Positions 39,657-51,523 of a DNA stretch of 64,000 bases are shown piece by piece; within the stretch, counting starts at the first letter, position 1; each line of letters starts with the position of its first letter. The notes beneath the pieces were generated by a model. The model was not told the origin of the DNA, did not search any database, and saw only the letters and a program-made list of their open reading frames with translations. Made by a program: the position numbers and the translations under genes. This DNA comes from Hirudo medicinalis (Eukaryota > Annelida > Clitellata > Hirudinida > Hirudinidae), in assembly GCA_011800805.1 (NCBI GenBank), contig MPNW01000172.1, forward strand, positions 1-64,000. Direction: 5' to 3'.

Positions 39657-41640
39657 AATGAGCTCTAAGGAACCTATAAATTTCTGCGGAAAGTTTTAGT
39701 GTCACGCAAGGATATATAAGTAAAAATAATTTGCGAAAAATTAGGTAAGTCGTCAGATGTCAACGTAAAAAACATAAAGGCTGAAATTTTACGATGCAAA
39801 ATAACGCCAACAAACTGCTGACTGAGCTCAGACAAAGACGTCTTATGTTTACGACACTCACATCTCAGAAGCGCCATCTAAAGAACCTTTTAATTTCTAT
39901 CATCGGTATCCCGGTGTATAGCAACATAGTGTATGCCGGGCACCACGTGCTCGCGAACCGACGAAAGTTATTACTCTTGACGAAAAACTTACATGATTGC
40001 ATTATTGCGATGCGAGACACCTCCCTCCGGCCTATTTTATCGCGCACATCCCCCACTCCCCTCCCCTCCTATTCGCGTTTATTTATGCAAATCAAAATAG
40101 GTAAAAAGAGGAAGATCGAAATGTTTAATATTTTAATATTTTCAAACTTTAAAAACTGATAAAGAAAGTTTAAATAATTGTCATTTGATTATTTATTATT
40201 AACTTTATTATAATGCAGGCTCATCGCGCTATTCAGCAAGAGGTCTGAACGTGCAAATTTAGCTCCTGCTATCAGATATTATTTGAGTTTAATTGTAAAA
40301 TATTTTTCTTGAATGAAAATGAGAACCTTTACTTTTTTTTTAATTTTTGTCTTCAGATATTCTCTGTAATTGCGAGGGAAGAAAGGGGTCGTACATGAGG
40401 AGGATAATTATTAAAAAGTATTTAAAAAATGTTTAGGATGCAGATTTGTTTTTAAATTGTAAACAAAAAGTGAAAGCATTTATTTAGTGGAAATTTAACC
40501 ACAGAATAATTAGTGGCAAAATCCCAGCTATAATTTGGGATACTTGAGTTGCCCTTAAAATAATATATATTGTAATATATTGTAATTATAATGTGATAAT
40601 AATGTGTCTGAATATGATATTAGTGGCGCTAGTTCCAATAAAACTTCAATACTGAGGGAAGTTTTCCTTGACGAGGAAAGTTTTTCAAGGCAGTGAGAAA
40701 CCCGGTTGGACCAGCGATAGTTATCGAAAGGGAGAATCTATTTCAGATTTGCGGGCCAACGAAAGATCTTTATAAAACTGGCTTTGTCGCAGAATGTAGG
40801 AGGTGAACAATGAATTTTGAGAGATGAATTATTCAACATGGCCAATGGAGATAATAGAATCTAGAAGGAAAACGGCTGACCAACGAGATAATCAACGATC
40901 AACTTGCATAATCTACGTATCTAGAACTAGTTCGGCATCCAGATGATAAAGTGGCAAACTTAGTGAGAATTTCCGATGGTGCATGAAACAAATCTCTTGA
41001 TTTTTTAATGTTCTAACTTTTATTTCTTATTCAATTTTTTGTTTCAAAATTTAACATGAAAAATTGTTTTTCTTTTAAAAAATTAAAAAGTTAGACTGGT
41101 AAAATCAGTGATTTTGTCTGCTTCATTTTAGAGCTAAAATAGTCTAAAATTTCTCTTTCAATATTTGACAGATGTTGGTGGAAGTCACTGGTCAATTCAT
41201 GCCAAATGTGTTGAGCACATGGAGCCTTTGTAAGAATTCTTTTGTAGCTGCATTCTCCTCTTCATCCCTACTTAATTCATGCAAGTTGATGAAAAAGTTA
41301 ACAGAATGCACGACGAACAACATGCTATGGTCTCGGACTTGTTCCATATTTATTCTTCGGATAAAAAGAAATCACGAGATGATCTGAGGACCGACCTGAC
41401 TTGATGAGGGCAGGATAAGGTAAAATTCTCTTTGATGTGTGGCCCACATATATTGTACAATCGATGCGCTATAACAAATGCCAAATTGAAATCTAACTCT
41501 TCAATTATGCATTTCAAAAAGTCCAGGAAGACCTTTGACTATGCGGAGATCTCTTTGGCCTTCTTATGTCGATCGGGCGCCTCGGTTTCCTACAGCAGCC
41601 ATGAACGCACATATGCTTTGCTCACGCCGTGTACTTAATA
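39657..41640. other. Upstream flank of ARID1 and unassigned DNA
   Basis: The 39840-40080 part is GC-richer and contains CACGTG and pyrimidine-rich CCCCTCCCC stretches, consistent with a promoter for ARID1 (-) or an unseen + strand gene. A 121-codon + frame at 39794-40159 is unrecognised. Degenerate frames at 41160-41640 look like a decayed transposon but could not be assigned. Confidence 0.35.
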
Positions 41641-41649
41641 TGTGCAAAC

Positions 41650-43068
41650 TGGGGCCTAAATTTTCATTGTAGCGGCAGTCGGGAGATAGAAATTTTAAGG
41701 ACTACGCCACGGGCTTTTATTCGACTCCGCTTGGATAACAGCCGATACTGACTTGCAATATACGATAGTGACTTGCGAGCCCGCGACCGGCCTATTTTTT
41801 CCCGACAATACCGCATCTCTCGGCCAGGTAGTTGGCCCCATCGTTTTGGTGGATCATTGACACGGGAGATCGACAGCTTTCTCCGGCTTTCCTGCCGTGG
41901 CTTCGGAAGACTTCTTCTGGCTTCTTATTCACCAGAGGCAGAATGAGGCCACTTCTGTAGCCTCAGATATCCTTGTCATAGCCTTCGTTCTTTCTCGGCT
42001 AGACAATCCAATCTTAGTAAGGAAAGCCTAAGTCGACCTGCCGACTACGCCCCTTGCGCCAATCTCGATGGGGAAGAGGTATGTTCTGTAGTCTTTCTCT
42101 TCCATGTCCACGACAGATATGCATACTTTTCCGCCTTGAGACATGTTCAAGTCTGCCCTCCCACGGTACCGTCAGCTCAACCATAATGATGTCATCTGTC
42201 GACGGCGATACGAGCACCATGTCCGGCCTCTTGCCACTTTCTATCATCTCTTCTATGTCGGGTGCGACGGTCCAGTCGTTTACATCTGCAAGAATGTCTC
42301 TCCTGGGCGTTTGACATCTTTTTTTGCAGAGGTATGGGAAGCCCTCGCGCAAAAAATAAATCTTCCGATGATTAGCGATCGCACGCAAGTTTGCTTTGGA
42401 AACCACTGCTTTTACGGCCTCACACACTTCTCGAAGTACCTGGTTATGTCGCCGACCGTTGGCAAGGACAATTGCTGAGCACACGATGCAGTGTCTCCGT
42501 TCCGCCACAGCGCCCGCACTTGGCGTCTGCCACCAAATCTTACTTCTTCAAATTGCCCCTGGAGGGCAACTGATCGTACAGTGATCTTATCGCCAAGGCG
42601 AGGACATCTTCTACACATCGATCCAGGTAAGGGATCGTTGTACTGCGCCTTCCCACGTTGTCCACTTACCCTGCTGTGCTTGCTGCACTGCCCTCTTGAC
42701 TCGTCTTGTTCCACTTTTCGCCTTTTTCCGCTAATCGTAGCGACTCTGATTTATGAGCTCGCTTGGGACCATTTTGGAAGATGGTTCCATCCAACAGCAT
42801 GACGGTCCACCTGGATAGGGGCTCTTACTTCTTCGAACATCAGCACGGCTACTGATTCGTCGATCTCATTCTGCTCTTGGAATTTCCTTCCAAATCTGAG
42901 AAGTGGCTTGACCTCTCGGATCCTGCTGTCCGCTGAGTTGTTGAGCATCCACTGCGTTCTTATTTTGGAGAGCTTGTACTCTTCCACGATGGACCTTAGT
43001 CGCAGTCGCAGACTCACGCTCCTGCTGTAGATAGCAACCGATGACATCGCTGGATGAAGCTTAGCCAT
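41650..43068 (-). pseudogene. 3' part of an RLE-type non-LTR retroelement
   Basis: Minus-strand frames in order: 43068-42751 (KLSKIRTQWMLNNSADSRIR; VGWNHLPKWSQASS), 42714-42412 (CRRCPRLGD, then a Cys-rich segment), 42508-42014 (CIVCSAIVLANGRRHNQVLR; GKRPDMVLVSP; IIMVELTVPWEGR) and a tail to about 41690 (GLSSRERTKAMTRISEATEV). The PDxxLxS...VELTVPWE motif is the restriction-like endonuclease signature of R2/NeSL-type elements or the related C-terminal domain. The pieces are in order but in different frames, so the copy is dead. No reverse transcriptase core is present. Local GC content is well above the flanks. Confidence 0.75.
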
Positions 43069-43113
43069 TTTCTGTTGTATTGGTTAACTTTCTTCTCCAG
43101 ATCCTCGACTGTC

Positions 43114-43141
43114 ACAACTCTCTCTCTCTCTCTCTCTCTCT
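43114..43141 (+). repeat. (CT)n microsatellite
   Basis: About fourteen CT units immediately upstream (in + coordinates) of the retroelement remnant. Confidence 0.9.
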
Positions 43142-43333
43142 CGTCGCGACAATTTGAAGATCAAAAGTATTTTACCGAGATCTTGCAGAATAGAATGCAA
43201 TATACCTATTATTAAATTATACCTAATATTAAACAACTAGCGTTTTTTCGCCAGTGATTCATCCCGTTATTATTTACGTCCTCCAAAATTAGCCAGCTAC
43301 ATGAGCTCAAAGAACTGAGCGATTAGGACGGTG

Positions 43334-43397
43334 CTCCCACAACGGGATTCGAATGCCAACGTGAGAGGCGAGGTCTTAGACATTAGACCATGTGGGA
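43334..43397 (-). pseudogene. tRNA-Glu(CTC)-like pseudogene
   Basis: The minus strand starts TCCCACATGGTCTAA and ends TGTGGGAG, giving a perfect 7-bp acceptor stem. The D-stem GTCT/AGAC pairs. The anticodon loop CTCTCAC would present CTC (Glu). A TTCGAAT T-loop is present, but the variable loop and 5' T-stem are short, so the total is 64 nt instead of about 72. The start closely resembles animal tRNA-Glu. The acceptor pairing extends four further bases on each side (GTGCTCCCACA...TGTGGGAGCAC, 43331-43401), which a normal tRNA gene lacks. Most likely a tRNA pseudogene or the head of a tRNA-derived SINE. Confidence 0.55.
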
Positions 43398-43410
43398 GCA
43401 CAACTCTCCT

Positions 43411-43945
43411 CGCTTTCGGTAGCTCTCGAGTTTAAAGCTCATATGCGATTTAGGAAAAGGTGAAAGTTGGAAAACTTGAAAGTTGAAAATTGAAAATAGC
43501 GCAGTTGTCCTACTAATGGCATAGAGAATGACGTTTGTAAATTTCTTTGTCGCTACCGTTCACCGTTTGGGAGTTCTTGGAACAGACAAACATACACACG
43601 CACTTTCTGTTTTATATTTTAGATAAAAGCCAAATAATCGAAGACAAGCTAAATAACTGAATACAAGCGGGATAAATATCAAAAAGTCAAAACTATCAAC
43701 AAAATCAAATATGTTCACCACTCCACACTCTCGCAGTCCAACGCCTCCCACAACTCTCTCGCACCAACTATCTCATACCAAAGCTCCACGTCTGCTTTCT
43801 TCGCGCTCAACACTCTTCTGCTCACTATGCTCTCGCTCCTTCATGCGCTCCTCTCATACAAGTCTCCAAACCTTCCATGTCTGTTTATGTTTATTTATTT
43901 TTTATTAAAGTCTCTTGCACAACTGAGATGATTTGGACTACTTCC
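43411..43945 (+). repeat. Dispersed repeat A, rearranged copy
   Basis: 43411-43575 matches 2385-2545, and 43871-43940 matches 2310-2366. The two blocks are in opposite order and about 300 bp apart compared with the copy at 2305-2560, so the copy is rearranged or composite. The middle part is not shared. Confidence 0.6.
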
Positions 43946-44459
43946 AGTGGTATCGCTGGGATGTCCAACCTTTCCTGCAGAGACTCATGGCGGAGAAAGT
44001 CACTAAGTTTTGGCGTTGAGGCGAGAGTGTGTAGTCGAGCAGACATTTTCGGGAGGAAAAAACTATAGGAGCATTTATCTTGATGTAACTGTCCGGGAGT
44101 GGTTTCGAATGGCTGAACTTTGGGAAAGTTGACAATGTCTCAGCTAACAAGTCTATGAACCATTTTGAAACATATGCATAAGTCATTAATGAGTCGTCAA
44201 TTCAGGGGTCTTAAACCCAAGAATTTACTACTGATGAGCAAAAAAGAATGTCCGACAGAATTTTGGGCGAAAAATGAATTACATCGCTAATTAATGAGCT
44301 ATTTAATAGATCTTATGATTAATTAAATAAGCATTTAATTCTGCAAATACTTAAAATCTATGAACCTATGAATCAACAAATGATGACGCTATATTAAAAA
44401 CAATATTTACCGGGTTCACTGCTGTTCAACTATTTTAAGGACTTCCAACATTTCGCGTT

Positions 44460-46520
44460 GTGATGATCTTGATAACCTTGCCCGTTATATGCACTATAGT
44501 ATTTATATTTTCCGCTTCCACAGCAGGTGATGAAGTGGATGAACAAGATGAGGATCAGATATTCCAGACTCGTCCAGTGGACGTTCTGGTAGAAGTGGGG
44601 GTTGGCGCAGCAGAATTTGAATGTTCTTTGAGGGAACATGGAGTTATAATTTGGAGATATGGACCTGAAGGAGATACTAAACGAATAGCTAAAGGAGGTG
44701 ATTTAATTCCTGACATGAAAAGAATTTTTAATCTAGTTGTTTTAGATACGGGTGTGGAAAAGTTAAAAATCGATGAAGTCACTACAGCCCACAGTGGTAC
44801 CTACTACTGCAGAGACGCCATTAAAAAGGTTGAAGTATCTGCGAAACTTTATGTGTTCGAACAACCAAAATGTGAAAAACTCGGAAATGATCTAGGGTGT
44901 GAATTTCTACATTCTCTTTCAGTTCAGTCTTCTGAAGAGTTAATATGCGAAGAAAATTTGATTACTAAGACAATACGCGATATTGTAAATGAAGACTCTA
45001 CAAACATTTTGGGTAAAGGGATTCGTCTCGCAAAAGTCACAATTCAGTGGAAGAACTTGGATACTAAACATTGCGAGTTAAATTTCAAAATTTGGGATGA
45101 TGTGGATAAGTCTTTCGAGTTCACTTCGACCAATGTCGCCAAAACCAGTTTAAACATTTCGAGCGGTTACACTCTTCTGGTTGGCGAACCTGTCCAATGT
45201 TCTTCAACGGCAGGTTTTTTATCAAAGTTTAGCATAACAGTTACAAGCGCGACAGGTACTTATTTGACCACTCCGAACAACACGTTCCGTATTTCCAGTG
45301 TCGGAACATTCAACATCACCTGCAGAGCGGAAGGGGTTTTAGGGGGTATGGAGATCGCTCATGCATTTGATGTTAAGGTGAACTCAACATTTAAGGTTGT
45401 ACCTTGTGAAGTCAGAGGTGCAGTAAAGTGCTTTAACCCATATACTTCCCTTTTTGAGGGTGAGAGAGAAATCACGGTTTCTGAGGTAACAAGTTTATGT
45501 AGCACCGATACGAGTGATAAATGTTTAAACTACATGAAGCCTTGTATTATGACCAGAAAAATTCGAGGACTGCAGGAAGGTCTCGAATTTCTTTGCACGA
45601 GCCTTGATCACGAATTTATAGACACGATGTTGAACAATAGTTACAAGTCTGAATGTCTCAAGTACAATTTCCATATTCTTCCCCTTAAAGATGCCTACCT
45701 TAAGATGATGCGCACACCAAAGATTCCAGTAACTCCAATCGATACGATTTATGAAAGAGCTGCTAAATACGTGCAAGACGCTATGAAAGAAGCTTGCATT
45801 AGAAGCCATATTGCTATGTCTGTCAACAGCACAATAGCAGAATGGATTTTTACATATCGTGAATTATACTTTTCTAGTGAGCTGAGAATGTTTTCCGAAT
45901 ATATTGATGAAAAAAATAAGATAATTGACACTTCAAAATGTAATTTCTCCAGCACAGCTGGTGCTAAAAATATTGCCTGCGTAACAGCCAAAAAATGCAT
46001 CAAAATATTAATTGGAATGGCTGAATTGGTTCATTACGGAGTAGTCATTGTGAGCAATCTCACTCAATTCGCTTCTGATACTTGTGATGGCTCGCTGAGC
46101 CAACTACAAGAATGTTCTTATGCATTGAAGGATTATTACGAAGATCAGTCCGTTTATTTGGCCGTCAATCATCTCGTCGTTTTATTCGACAGCATATGCG
46201 AGAGATATTGGATGTCCTATATCAAGCATTCTGAATGTTTACTGTCAAATTTAGAAAACATAACTTTTCTGGCACTCGATGACTGCGTGAAGGAGTTGAG
46301 ATCAGACCTTAGCCATTTTCCAATATTTAACGAAACTTTCCTAGACTATGAAAATCAAACAACTTTGTGCTTAAAGGTTCATGATTTCCTAGGATGCCAA
46401 GAAAAAATTCTTTCGAAAATGTGTGGTCCAGAATTTGCCACCCTCCAGCGCAAATGTTCAAGGAAAGGAATTTCAACGGACATGCAAGACATGTATTGTT
46501 ACAATACCTTCTCCTATTAG
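44460..46520 (+). CDS. Secreted Ig-domain, cysteine-rich protein (686 aa, intronless)
   Basis: I do not recognise the family. One uninterrupted exon in a region where nearly every other gene is split. Residues 1-22 are a hydrophobic signal peptide followed by an acidic stretch. Residues 40-125 form an immunoglobulin domain: C55, W65 (IIWRYG) and the DxxxYYC motif (HSGTYYCRD, C117). The middle (130-345) has few cysteines and several N-glycosylation sequons. From about 345 to the end the protein is Cys-rich and mostly helical, with spaced pairs such as CLNYMKPC, CEVRGAVKC, TAKKC, SLSQLQEC, LCLKVHDFLGCQ and KMCGPEF; the last resembles small secreted Cys-helix domains of invertebrates. No membrane anchor or GPI signal at the C-terminus. 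About eleven NxS/T sites support secretion. An extracellular binding or recognition role is inference. Confidence 0.8.
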   Translation: MMILITLPVICTIVFIFSASTAGDEVDEQDEDQIFQTRPVDVLVEVGVGAAEFECSLREHGVIIWRYGPEGDTKRIAKGGDLIPDMKRIFNLVVLDTGVEKLKIDEVTTAHSGTYYCRDAIKKVEVSAKLYVFEQPKCEKLGNDLGCEFLHSLSVQSSEELICEENLITKTIRDIVNEDSTNILGKGIRLAKVTIQWKNLDTKHCELNFKIWDDVDKSFEFTSTNVAKTSLNISSGYTLLVGEPVQCSSTAGFLSKFSITVTSATGTYLTTPNNTFRISSVGTFNITCRAEGVLGGMEIAHAFDVKVNSTFKVVPCEVRGAVKCFNPYTSLFEGEREITVSEVTSLCSTDTSDKCLNYMKPCIMTRKIRGLQEGLEFLCTSLDHEFIDTMLNNSYKSECLKYNFHILPLKDAYLKMMRTPKIPVTPIDTIYERAAKYVQDAMKEACIRSHIAMSVNSTIAEWIFTYRELYFSSELRMFSEYIDEKNKIIDTSKCNFSSTAGAKNIACVTAKKCIKILIGMAELVHYGVVIVSNLTQFASDTCDGSLSQLQECSYALKDYYEDQSVYLAVNHLVVLFDSICERYWMSYIKHSECLLSNLENITFLALDDCVKELRSDLSHFPIFNETFLDYENQTTLCLKVHDFLGCQEKILSKMCGPEFATLQRKCSRKGISTDMQDMYCYNTFSY

Positions 46521-47501
46521 TCAATGTTTTGTATCCTAATGGTAACAAACTAAATCTTGTTTTGTGCTGTACTTTAGAATTTTAACGTTACAGACGCTGT
46601 TAATTACTTTAAAATTAACTGATTTTATTATTTTATTTCAAAAACTTTCAAGTTCAAGTTGTTGAAATAAGAGTGATGTCTCTATTTTGATGATTTAATG
46701 GACAGAGCTTTTTCCAGTTTCTAGATGTTCGAATATTGCATGACATTGCAATGTACTTTATTATCAAGCATTATTATTATTGTCCCATATATTTTCGATC
46801 GGACTTAAGTCTAGCGAGCGAACAGGCCACTTCCAAACTTTTAGATTCTACTCCCGGAAGCACAACCATGTGACTTTCGAAATGCGTATCTTGCTGTTTA
46901 ACTTCAATATTTGACTTGAATTTTCCTATGCAGAGGTAGGAGGTAATGATCGGAGTTTCAACATAATTTAGGAAATTCTGCGTTTCCTCTAAGACCACCT
47001 GCTCTGACAAATCAAGAGAAGGAAATGGCAGTCCATGATGTATCATCTCCAAATTTTCATTCTAAAATTGACTTTAGAGATTCTCTATCGTCATGCCAAT
47101 AATATTTGAAATCGTCTTGATCACCCAAATTTTTTATTTTATTGAAGAAAATAACAAAACTCCAGGTCACCTCCAATTTCACCATCTCCCTGATCCAGCT
47201 ACCTGCCATGGATACTTTGGCACTTAAAATATGTGCCTAAATAAATAAAAACTATCACAAGTGGAATATTTATTATATTAATTTTTTGCAGTAATGTTAC
47301 TTTCTTACACAAATTAAAAAATTAAAATATTATGCAAGCATTGGCGGGCCGCATGAAATCATCCTGAGGGCCACATGCGATAAGTGAAAAGAGTCCTTGA
47401 TAACATCTAAGTATAGCGATAGATGATAAATCTAAGGTGTCATGGCTATAAGCATGCCTAATAATTTTGTTTTACACATTCTAAGAATTAATGAATTAAT
47501 T
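46521..47501. other. Intergenic region between the Ig gene and prominin
   Basis: Contains the 3' flank of the Ig gene (AATTTTAACG, A+T rich). A 91-codon minus frame at 46777-47052 is unrecognised. At 47205-47250 is a second copy of the TTTGGCACTTAAAATATG tail seen at 10141, ending AAATAAATAAAAA, probably a retroelement 3' end. Confidence 0.4.
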
Positions 47502-49533
47502 TTAAGAATTATTAGGTAAAGCATGCAAAGGAACATTTTCTGAACTTCCACGCTTGTCTCCATTGAAGGACTTTATTAGATGACATGATATAATGGCCAG
47601 TGGAAGTAATGACACCATGCACCAACCAAGGCTGAACCAAAGTATGTTCTGATGAAGCAGTAACAATAATAATAATGAATATATTTCTTTTCACGAATTT
47701 AAAAAAAAAAATCTATTAAAATAAATGAGAAAAAAAGTCAAACGCAAAGAAAATTAAATTCAAACTCACATACGGTGCCAGAAAATGCGAACATAGCGAT
47801 ATCTCAAGGTCATTGAACGCCACATAAATTGAACGGCATTGACCAAATTTGTGGATCACAGTCTAGAACGAACCACAACGATGTATTTATATGTAATTAT
47901 GAAGCACTATTCTTTGTTAAATCACTGACTTGGTCTAATGCTAAAGATATTACTGTGAGGAGTTTATTCCTAATGCTGGATTTGATGTTTACAGATGCCT
48001 TTTGTTAAAGAAATATAACTGATATCATCTAATCATTTCATTTTTTAAATCAAAAATATGAAAAAAAAATTATATCGTAAAGATCTTATAAGTCTTGAGC
48101 TCACCTCTGAGAGAGTTCTGCTGAATTCGCGAATGAAATACTTCCCAAACGATTCTTGGTTCTTTTCACTAAAAGTGGAATTCTAAGGAAAATTTAAAAA
48201 CAACAGATGTATTATGGTATTAAGCGTTTCACTCAGTAATTTATATTTTAATGGTGGATAATTTTTCAGCAAGTGATTTTTAATATGGTTAGAAGGGCTC
48301 GAATTTAATATTCTAAGCTATATGACTCCCTTCTAAAATGATCATCGTAACGCTTGCATTCACAATTTTCACATTATGTTTAACACTTTTTAATGGAAAT
48401 ATTTTATAAACTTACCTCCAATAATATTATCATATTTCTCATCGATTCATTCGCTTCTAACTGCCAAACAACTTCGATTTTACAACAGTTCAAAATAAAT
48501 TATTGCATAGGACTGAATGTGAAAATAATGAATATACATGTGCTTTTAAGTATTTTATGCAACAAAACATTTTATGGATGCAAATTTACATCGTCATTGC
48601 AGTTAATGAATAAATTAAATAATGTGTAATCGCCAGACGCCAATCGAGCCAAAATATGCTGATGGCTAGGTTATGAATGTTAGGTCACCTAGGTTGAACA
48701 AAATTTAAAACATATGAGTGATAACAAATATGTTGCATTAACGTATTTTTACTAATAAACGATATAATTACCAAAATACATTTATAAAATTATTAATTAT
48801 ATCATTTCCAATTGACTTACCAATACCGCTCGGAATTCTTTAAAAATTATCAATAAGTTTTTGTGTGACTCAGGGGAATCCTGCAAAGAATGAATTAAAA
48901 GTTACGACTTCTATTTATACATAAGCCATGACCGATTGAATTATTGAATTACATTTTCCAACTTGTCAATGTAGGTGTTCACCTGATAAATTCACAAAAA
49001 AACGATGAAATTCACACTTCCTAAAATATACCGCAAAAACTCAAAACTCACTGATATGCTACTAATCCTAATGGCACTTAACTCATTCATGACTTGCGAT
49101 AAATCAGGAAGCTCTGGAATACAATTAATTGAACCAAATTCGAGTCCATCCACATACTTGGAAATTCCCTGTCGTAAATTTTTTTTATTGAAAACTTCAA
49201 GTGTTGGAGAAAACTACTTATGGCTTACATCTTTGTAATTCAGCTTGTCTTCGACAAATGATTTTTTCTTTATGGCCTCAATGATGCCCTTGTTTTGCCG
49301 ACAATCACTGTGAATAAGATTTGTAATAATCTCAAAATTAATAATAATAAAATGAACAGAAACAAAGAGCAAAGCTACGAGAAATGCTACAAATGGCAAA
49401 AAATTGCTAGAAAGATTAAAAAAGAATATGTGCATCTATTAGATTACTTAGTTGGTACTAGAGCATGCGAAAAAGAAATCAATTGGTTAGTTGCGCTGTT
49501 TATGATATTTGTTATAGATTACATGCTACTTAG

Positions 49534-49569
<36 letters not shown>

Positions 49570-51433
49570 TAGCAGTTATTACTCCAAGGTTTCCAAAATT
49601 GAAAAATCCGTTGAATTGGTCACATTTTTCCCCAACAAGTTGATGATCTTTCGAATTAATCATTCGTGGGTTAAAGTCAATTATAGAATAAATATACACT
49701 ATGAATTCAGTTTAAATTGATTTTGATTTTTTAAACCTGCACGGCCGAATTGTTGGAGCGATATTGAAATCCTCTGCAGATGTCAATGTATGCCACACTT
49801 CCAGTTGCGAATGTAAGCATAAGAACAAGCATCACGATGGGAAAGAAGACAAATATCAACATCAGGTCCCTAGTCAAAATTAATTCCATAATTTTTTTTA
49901 CATTTTATTGTTATACTACTTTTTTAAATCACGGTTAAACACTAAGTCTAAGATAACAAAGTACGGATTAATTAAAAGATTATAATAAATATTTTATATT
50001 AGGCTCGATAGTTAACTCTTCCATGTTGCTTTCTCAATGAAAGCGAAAATTGTAAACTGACAAAAATAACGTAGTTGCTCCTCTTCTTCTACCCCACTGA
50101 ACTTTAAAATTAGCGAGCAACCCGCAAGTCACGCCAAAGATGTTCAGAAGGATCACGAGAAAAATACACGATAGGATAACGATGAAACCATAAAACCTGA
50201 AGATGTCAATTTTAATTAGTTATTTTGTTTATGCTTTAAACTATACTTTTGTTAATTTCCACTGCTCACTAACAAAGTTAATAGAAAATGCTAAAGAACC
50301 TGTAGAATTCAAAAGTGTACATCCCATCTATATTTTCGATATATTCTTTTAAAGAAATTAACAGCTAGATAAAAACAAAATGATGTTATTCAATGCTTTG
50401 AACCAGGGCCGCCGAGAGGGAGTTAGGGGAGCAAGTGCCAGGGGCCCGACAATTTTTTGGGGCCCGCCCGGGTTTTAAAAGTGTTTTTTTGCTTTTCCAT
50501 TACCAAATTGACATAACATAGGGGCCCGTGGCTGCTCTGCCTATGGGCCTGAAATGTCTGTCGGCGGCCCAGCTTTGAACTAAAGAGTCGATCTCATAAT
50601 TAACTGAATTGAGTATTTTATTTGGATAAATAACATTCCAAATATTTATGTTGTTCATCCAGCCATCTTCAAACATTAAATTTGATTTTTTACCAACGTT
50701 TTCGATTACTTCTCTGGAAGAATTGACTTGATTTTGTGGGCTTGAAATATCGATATCCAAGCCTGAGACATAAATTCTTTATATTAGAAAATAATAATTT
50801 GTGACAATTATCGAGATATTAAATAACTTAACCTGAAAAAATTTTAGTGTAGTTTAGGGCTAGATTTCCTTTAATTAGTTCATTGATAGTCTGCAAGGAA
50901 AGTCACACATCAGCTCAAAACTGCATTTTCGGCTTGTTCTTACCTCTTCAACTGTTTCCATGTAAAGCTTAATTTGAAAGTTTTGGTTGGTGAAGTTTGG
51001 AAAGAGAAATGACTAAAAAAAATTTTAAAGCATATGTTCATTTCGTCATCGCTGGAAAATAGTTATTTTAATTGTTTATTAATTGCAAATAAGTAATATT
51101 TAAAGTTAAGTAGATCAAAAGGCAACGCAAAAGATAGAGAAGATGGCTTATTATATTATTGTTATGTTATAATTAATATATTTTTAAATTTTTGTTATGG
51201 TTGTTGTTGTTGTACTTCATTTATATAGCGCCATATGCATAGCGTCAGAGGCGCTTCTTGTCAACCATTTATATAGCGCTCCTTCCCAAGGGCGCTTGCG
51301 GCAGTGCAGGCTGGGTTTCGAACACGACACATTACGANCTTCTTTTGCTTCACGAATAATTTTCGTAGCATCCTTATTCGCTCGAATCTTTTCAAGTTTT
51401 GGCTGAAATTTAGGTTTTTATTATTTTATTGTT

Positions 51434-51523
<90 letters not shown>

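Noticed and set aside
42054..42802. Several + strand frames of 60-111 codons
   Set aside because: They are antisense shadows of the retroelement remnant, whose recognisable motifs are on the minus strand.
50573..50580. TSD of the MITE acting as the prominin splice donor, giving a 39-nt ancestral intron
   Set aside because: An upstream donor (TCA|GTTAAT, exon end 50605) keeps the frame and gives a 63-nt ancestral intron, which fits the genome's minimal intron class better.
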